A DNA stretch of 17,556 nucleotides from Rhodobacter sp. Lineage in GTDB: Bacteria > Pseudomonadota > Alphaproteobacteria > Rhodobacterales > Rhodobacteraceae. The notes beneath the pieces were generated by a model. It did no database searches and was not told where the DNA came from. It was given only the letters and a program-made list of their open reading frames with translations. Shown piece after piece: positions 13,775 to 17,556 of this stretch. The position numbers and the translations under genes are program-made. The stretch spans positions 1-17,556 of the forward strand of contig DPZQ01000009.1 in the NCBI GenBank assembly GCA_003536295.1, given 5' to 3'. Positions within the stretch are counted from its first letter, which is position 1. Each line of letters opens with the position of its first letter.

Positions 13775-13812
13775 AAAAAGACCACACCCTGATTTTGCAC
13801 GGTGCGGTTTTT
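13775..13812. terminator. Bidirectional terminator between the DUF1127 gene and prmA
   Basis: ACCACACCCTG (13781-13791) pairs with CACGGTGCGGT (13798-13808) in an 11-bp stem with two mismatches and a 6-nt loop. It is followed by TTTTT on the plus strand and preceded by AAAAAG, so it gives CTTTTT on the minus strand. It lies between the convergent ends of the DUF1127 gene (13729) and prmA (13839) and could serve both. Confidence 0.7.
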
Positions 13813-13838
13813 CATTTTGTGCGGGTCCACAGGCCTCT

Positions 13839-14711
13839 TTAGTGGCGCTTCAGCACCAAGGTCGACCATTCGCCTATATCTTCACGATTTTGCAAGGTGA
13901 ACCCTGCCGACTCATAGGCGGAGATGATGGTTTCGGCCTGCACGACCAAAAGCCCTGATAAGATCGCAAGTCCACCACTTGCCACATGTTTAGCCATATC
14001 GGGCACAAGCTCGAGCAAGGGGCCCTTTAGAATATTAGCAAAAACCAGATCAAAGGGGGCGGCCTTACTGAGGTCGCGATGTTTAAACCCAGCCGCTTGC
14101 AACGCCAAGATGCGCCCTTTTAGGCCGTTCGCCTCAATATTGGCCGCGGCAACCTCAACCGCAACTTGATCAATATCCGATGCAAAAACCATCGCATCGG
14201 GCAAAACGCTGGCGGCCGCCATCCCCAAAACTGCGGTCCCACAGCCAATATCAGCAACATTCAAAGGAGCACAACCCGCATCAAACAAACGATCGAAGGC
14301 GCGCAAACAGCCCAAAGTAGTGCCATGATGTCCCGTACCAAAGGCCACGGCAGCTTCGATCAACAAAGCCACCCGCCCTTCGGGCACACGGTCCGCATCA
14401 TGCGAGCCATAGACGAAAAAGCGGCCTGCTTCGACTGGACTTAACTCGCGTTTCACTTTGGCAACCCAGTCAATATCAGGCACTTCGGAGATCACAAAAT
14501 ACTTTGCTCCAAACGCCAGCGCCAAAACATCAAGCGTCGTAGCATCGGGCGCATCCATAAAGTAAGCGCCAATTTCCCAAAGACCCGAGCCATCTTCAAT
14601 TTCAAAGACACCAACACCCGTTGGTTCTGGCGATAAAAGCTCAAGCGCTTCGGCCAAAGCTTCGGCAGGGTCTTGCCCCACAACGGTGGTCAACGCTGAA
14701 TATGTCGTCAT
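13839..14711 (-). CDS. prmA: Ribosomal protein L11 methyltransferase PrmA
   Basis: A 290-aa cytoplasmic SAM-dependent enzyme that methylates several amino groups of ribosomal protein L11. The N-terminal substrate-recognition domain covers about 1-100. The family motif FGTGHHGTT is at 124-132, SAM-binding motif I DIGCGTAVLGMAA at 154-166, an acidic residue ending motif II at Asp179/Asp181, and NILKGPL at 226-232 in the place of the usual NILA.PL. ATG 14711 has GGAAA a few bases upstream. It follows msrA by 29 bp and is probably cotranscribed; it ends at the bidirectional terminator. Confidence 0.96.
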   Translation of the reverse strand: MTTYSALTTVVGQDPAEALAEALELLSPEPTGVGVFEIEDGSGLWEIGAYFMDAPDATTLDVLALAFGAKYFVISEVPDIDWVAKVKRELSPVEAGRFFVYGSHDADRVPEGRVALLIEAAVAFGTGHHGTTLGCLRAFDRLFDAGCAPLNVADIGCGTAVLGMAAASVLPDAMVFASDIDQVAVEVAAANIEANGLKGRILALQAAGFKHRDLSKAAPFDLVFANILKGPLLELVPDMAKHVASGGLAILSGLLVVQAETIISAYESAGFTLQNREDIGEWSTLVLKRH

Positions 14712-14740
14712 GTAATTTCCAATAAAGATCTACGCCGCGC

Positions 14741-15436
14741 TTACAAGCCGTGCCCCCCAACGTCAAGGGAGCGACCATCTTGAGCCGGCACGCCCGTGCC
14801 GATCGGACAGATCACGCCCGTGCCTTGCAAACCACAATAACCATTTGGGTTTTTGGCCAAATATTGCTGATGATAATCTTCCGCATAATAAAACTTCGGT
14901 ACCTCTAAAATCTCGGTTGTGATAACCCCATGCCCAGCAGACAAGAGCGCAGCTTGATAGGTGGCCTTGCTGTCAAGCGCTTGCCCTATCTGTGCTTGGT
15001 CATAACAGTAAATACCCGAGCGATAGGTCGAGCCCACGTCATTTCCTTGGCGCATCCCTTGGGTTGGGTCGTGATTTTCCCAAAAAATCTGCAAAAGGTC
15101 GCTATAACTGAGCTTAGTAGGATCAAAAATCACGCGCACCACCTCATTATGACCAGTCAGTTGGGTGCAGGTTTCTTTATAGGTTGGGTTGGGCGTTATA
15201 CCCCCCGCATAGCCAACCATCGACAGATAAATTCCAGACGTTTCCCAAAAAAGCCGCTCAACCCCCCAAAAACAGCCCATCCCAAACATGGCCTGCACCA
15301 TGCCCGCAGGGACCGTATCGGTTAAAGACAGGCCCGAAACAAAATGCGCCTCGGTCACGGTCATAGGCTCAGGCCGCCCTGGCAAGGCCTGATCTGGCTG
15401 AAAAGTTGCGCTCGTTTTTTGAAATAGTTCCAGCAT
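14741..15436 (-). CDS. msrA: Peptide-methionine (S)-S-oxide reductase MsrA
   Basis: A 231-aa cytoplasmic enzyme that reduces the S-epimer of methionine sulfoxide in proteins after oxidative damage. The catalytic motif GCFWG is at 54-58 with nucleophile Cys55. C-terminal Cys201 and Cys210, in NGYCGLQGTGVICPIGTG, are the likely resolving and recycling cysteines. Typical blocks GYAGG, GHNEVVRV, FWENHDPTQGMRQGNDVG and YRSGIY are present. ATG 15436 is chosen because AAAGGA lies six bases upstream and MLELFQK matches family N-termini; an ATG seven codons earlier is possible. It follows the MFS gene by 72 bp in the same direction and precedes prmA. Confidence 0.96.
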   Translation of the reverse strand: MLELFQKTSATFQPDQALPGRPEPMTVTEAHFVSGLSLTDTVPAGMVQAMFGMGCFWGVERLFWETSGIYLSMVGYAGGITPNPTYKETCTQLTGHNEVVRVIFDPTKLSYSDLLQIFWENHDPTQGMRQGNDVGSTYRSGIYCYDQAQIGQALDSKATYQAALLSAGHGVITTEILEVPKFYYAEDYHQQYLAKNPNGYCGLQGTGVICPIGTGVPAQDGRSLDVGGHGL

Positions 15437-15508
15437 GGTGGATCCTTTATTTTTCATTACATATAGCTCTGCAATCACAAAAAACCAGTGCAAGCTTACG
15501 CCACTCCA

Positions 15509-16726
15509 CTAGGAACCGGTAAAAATAGTCTCATGTCCCTCGGAAGGATGGCGGGGGATTAGCAACACCAAAAGCAATGAGGTCAGCGCCAAAAGCGTGG
15601 CGGCTATGAACACAAAATCAGGCTTAACCACCCACAAATACCCAAGACCCGCAGGTAAAAAAACAGCCGAGATATGATTGATTGTAAAGGCCACTGCCGC
15701 CGTAGGGGCAATATCGGCGGGGTCTGCAATTTTTTGAAAATAGGTCTTAAGGGCAAAAGAAAGACCAAAGAACATATGATCCATCACATAAAGCGTGCCC
15801 GCAACCCCAACACCCCAACCAAACCAATACAGCCCTCCATAAGCCAAAAACACCACAGATAGGCCCGTGTATTCCACGATAAGGGAGAACCTCTCGCCAA
15901 AGCGGGCGATAAACTGCCCCATAAAGGGGGCCAACACCATATTCACCACATAATTAATCAAAAAGAGCGCCGTGAGCGCATGCACGGTAAAGCCGAAACG
16001 CTCCACCATCATAAACGCCGCAAAAACGATGAAAATCTGCCTCCTTGCACCTGCGAAAAACTGCAAAAGATAGTAAAGCCAGTAGCGTTTGCGTAAAAGC
16101 AAATTCCGATGTTGCACGCTGGGCGCTTGGAACTGCGCAAATGCAAAGGCGCAGTAAAGGGCAATCAACATCGTTAAACCGCCTGAAAGTCCATAAACAG
16201 TTTCATAGCTTAGTTTTAAGCTGTCCCAAGTCAGCATGATCAACCCATAGGCCAAAAGGGCCGCCCCCGAGCCAACGGCTGACAAATAGCCCAAGATCTT
16301 GGGTGCACGCTCCTTGTCTATCCATTGCAATTGTAAACTGTGGTTGACCGTCTCAAAATAATGAAAGCCGATAGAAGACAGCATAGTCAAAACCAAAATG
16401 CCGCCAAAGCTAGGAAAATGCGCGGTCAAGGCGGTGGCTACACCCAAAAGCGCCAGCATCACCAAGGCCAGCACCTGTTCCCGCATCACCATCAAAATGC
16501 CAATGACACCTACGGCCAAAAGGCCCGGAATTTCGCGCACAGAATGTAGCCAGCCGATTTCGATCCCTGTAAATCCAGCCCGTTCAACCACAAAATTATT
16601 TAAAAGCGCTGACCAAGTCGCAAAAGAGATCGGCTGCGCCGCGGCAACAAGGCACAATAAAAACAAAGGCCCCCGCCAAAAAGGCAGGTTTTGGGCTGAT
16701 TTAAGGGGTAAAATATTCAACCTCAT
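15509..16726 (-). CDS. Major facilitator superfamily transporter, substrate unknown
   Basis: A 405-aa integral inner-membrane protein with about eleven to twelve hydrophobic segments in two halves, separated by a basic loop near residues 200-215 (FQAPSVQHRNLLLRKRYW). This is consistent with a 12-helix MFS fold. Features include the N-terminal PISFATWSALLNNFVVERAGFTGIEIGWLHS segment and the ETVNHSLQLQWIDKERAPKILG loop. I do not recognise a substrate-specific motif. ATG 16726 lacks a good Shine-Dalgarno and lies 46 bp after the priA stop, so expression with priA is possible. A signal-independent membrane protein is certain; the transport role is inferred from the fold. Confidence 0.8.
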   Translation of the reverse strand: MRLNILPLKSAQNLPFWRGPLFLLCLVAAAQPISFATWSALLNNFVVERAGFTGIEIGWLHSVREIPGLLAVGVIGILMVMREQVLALVMLALLGVATALTAHFPSFGGILVLTMLSSIGFHYFETVNHSLQLQWIDKERAPKILGYLSAVGSGAALLAYGLIMLTWDSLKLSYETVYGLSGGLTMLIALYCAFAFAQFQAPSVQHRNLLLRKRYWLYYLLQFFAGARRQIFIVFAAFMMVERFGFTVHALTALFLINYVVNMVLAPFMGQFIARFGERFSLIVEYTGLSVVFLAYGGLYWFGWGVGVAGTLYVMDHMFFGLSFALKTYFQKIADPADIAPTAAVAFTINHISAVFLPAGLGYLWVVKPDFVFIAATLLALTSLLLVLLIPRHPSEGHETIFTGS

Positions 16727-16772
16727 TGCTTTGCATAAGCCGAAATCTTACCAAGGATAAGAGGGAAAACGC

Positions 16773-17556
16773 CTAAAGAAAACTTTGCGGATCAATATCG
16801 ACAGAAATGCGTAAATTGGCTGGCGCACGCAATTGACCCAGCCACTCTATGAGGGCCGCTTGCAGAGCCAGCCCCTTGCTCATCTTGACCAAAAGCCGCA
16901 CGCGGTGTCGTCCGCGCACCCTTGCAATCGGTGCGGGCGCAGGGCCAAAAACCTGCGCACCTACTTTGATGAGAGGGGCCGAATGCCGTGCCAACGCCGC
17001 ACCAAAATCAAAGGCGGTGGCCATGTCTGGAGCCGAAAGTATAATCCCCGCCATGCGACCATAGGGCGGCACTTGGGCCAGGCGGCGCTCTTGTGCTTCT
17101 GCTTGCCAAAAGGCTTCCGCATCGCCACCCAATATGGCTCGGATCACAGGATGTTCGGGCTGGTGGGTTTGCAACATGGCATGGCCCTGCTTATCAGCCC
17201 GCCCTGCCCGCCCTGCGACCTGATTGATTAGCTGAAAAGTGCGCTCGGCGGCGCGCAGGTCGGACCCTTGTAGCCCCAAATCAGCATCAATCACCCCAAC
17301 CAAGGTCAAAAGCGGGAAATTATGCCCTTTAGCTACGATTTGTGTGCCGATGATAATATCCGCCGCCCCCGCTGCAATGGCGGTGATTTGGTCTTTAAGC
17401 GCGCGTGCTGTTGTAAAAAGATCTGACGATAAAACCGCCAATCGCGCATCTGGGAATTTAAGGGTTACCTCTTCGGCCAGACGTTCAACTCCGGGGCCTA
17501 CGGGGGCCATTTTCCCTTCTGCTTGGCAATGTGGGCACGCCAAGGGTATCGACTTT
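16773..17556 (-). CDS. priA: Primosomal protein N' (replication restart helicase PriA), C-terminal part
   Basis: The gene enters from the right edge; the last 260 residues are present. PriA is the 3'-to-5' DNA helicase that recognises stalled forks and starts reloading of the replicative helicase. Visible: the end of the zinc-binding region (ACPHC), PVGPGVERLAEE, helicase motif V (IIIGTQIVAKGHNFPLLTLVG), the DADLGLQGSDLRAAERTFQL block and motif VI (QVAGRAGR). A C-terminal domain follows, with RRLAQVPPYGRMAGI and a closing VDIDPQSFL typical of the family. The frame is open through the window edge with no stop. Only one CxxC pair of the zinc region is in the window; the others must lie beyond it. 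Confidence 0.96.
   Translation of the reverse strand, partial: KSIPLACPHCQAEGKMAPVGPGVERLAEEVTLKFPDARLAVLSSDLFTTARALKDQITAIAAGAADIIIGTQIVAKGHNFPLLTLVGVIDADLGLQGSDLRAAERTFQLINQVAGRAGRADKQGHAMLQTHQPEHPVIRAILGGDAEAFWQAEAQERRLAQVPPYGRMAGIILSAPDMATAFDFGAALARHSAPLIKVGAQVFGPAPAPIARVRGRHRVRLLVKMSKGLALQAALIEWLGQLRAPANLRISVDIDPQSFL

Noticed and set aside
13730..13838. Possible Cuckoo-type small RNAs after the DUF1127 gene, as known in Rhodobacter
   Set aside because: No CCUCC-loop hairpins are visible; only one terminator stem is present.
1..17556. CRISPR arrays, insertion sequences, tRNA or rRNA genes, defence or prophage genes
   Set aside because: No regularly spaced repeats, transposase motifs, cloverleaf-like segments or integrase sites were seen. 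Gaps between genes are short and explained by regulatory elements.

Overview
The window looks like a chromosomal housekeeping segment of an alphaproteobacterium, most likely a marine Rhodobacteraceae (Roseobacter-group) organism with moderate GC content. This rests on gene content and protein style: ruvCAB next to ybgC-tolQRAB-pal-cpoB, then tilS-ftsH; a short DUF1127 protein; a proline-rich TolA; and a Pal with a C-terminal Cys pair. I assign the lineage from recognised family features, not from a search. No mobile element, CRISPR array, rRNA or tRNA gene was seen.

Layout, right to left (almost everything is on the minus strand). At the right edge is the C-terminal third of the primosomal helicase PriA. 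It is followed by an MFS-type transporter, msrA (methionine sulfoxide reductase) and prmA (ribosomal protein L11 methyltransferase). prmA converges on the only plus-strand gene, a 65-aa DUF1127 protein, across a bidirectional terminator. The DUF1127 gene diverges from ruvC across a 324-bp gene-free region holding an extended -10 promoter, a 16-bp perfect palindrome, an imperfect direct repeat and a candidate ruvC promoter with a near-match to the alphaproteobacterial LexA box.

The long minus-strand run then reads ruvC-ruvA-ruvB (Holliday junction processing), an unrecognised 212-aa protein, an SRPBCC/AHSA1-like protein, and ybgC (hot-dog thioesterase). Next comes tolQ-tolR-tolA-tolB-pal-cpoB, the envelope-spanning Tol-Pal machine that constricts the outer membrane during division. 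After it come tilS (tRNA-Ile lysidine synthase), ftsH (membrane AAA protease), a MOSC-domain protein and the first 32 codons of fhs (formate-tetrahydrofolate ligase). Tight spacing and ATGA-type overlaps (ruvC/ruvA, ruvA/ruvB, tolA/tolB) indicate translational coupling. Candidate internal promoters precede tolQ, pal, ftsH and fhs. A strong terminator follows ftsH and leaves almost no room for a separate promoter for the MOSC gene.

I did not find an obviously new biological system. The most worthwhile leads are regulatory: the DUF1127 leader, the inverted repeat between the MOSC gene and fhs, the 5'-end hairpin of ftsH, and the terminator-MOSC arrangement. The unrecognised ruvB-linked protein is a further lead.
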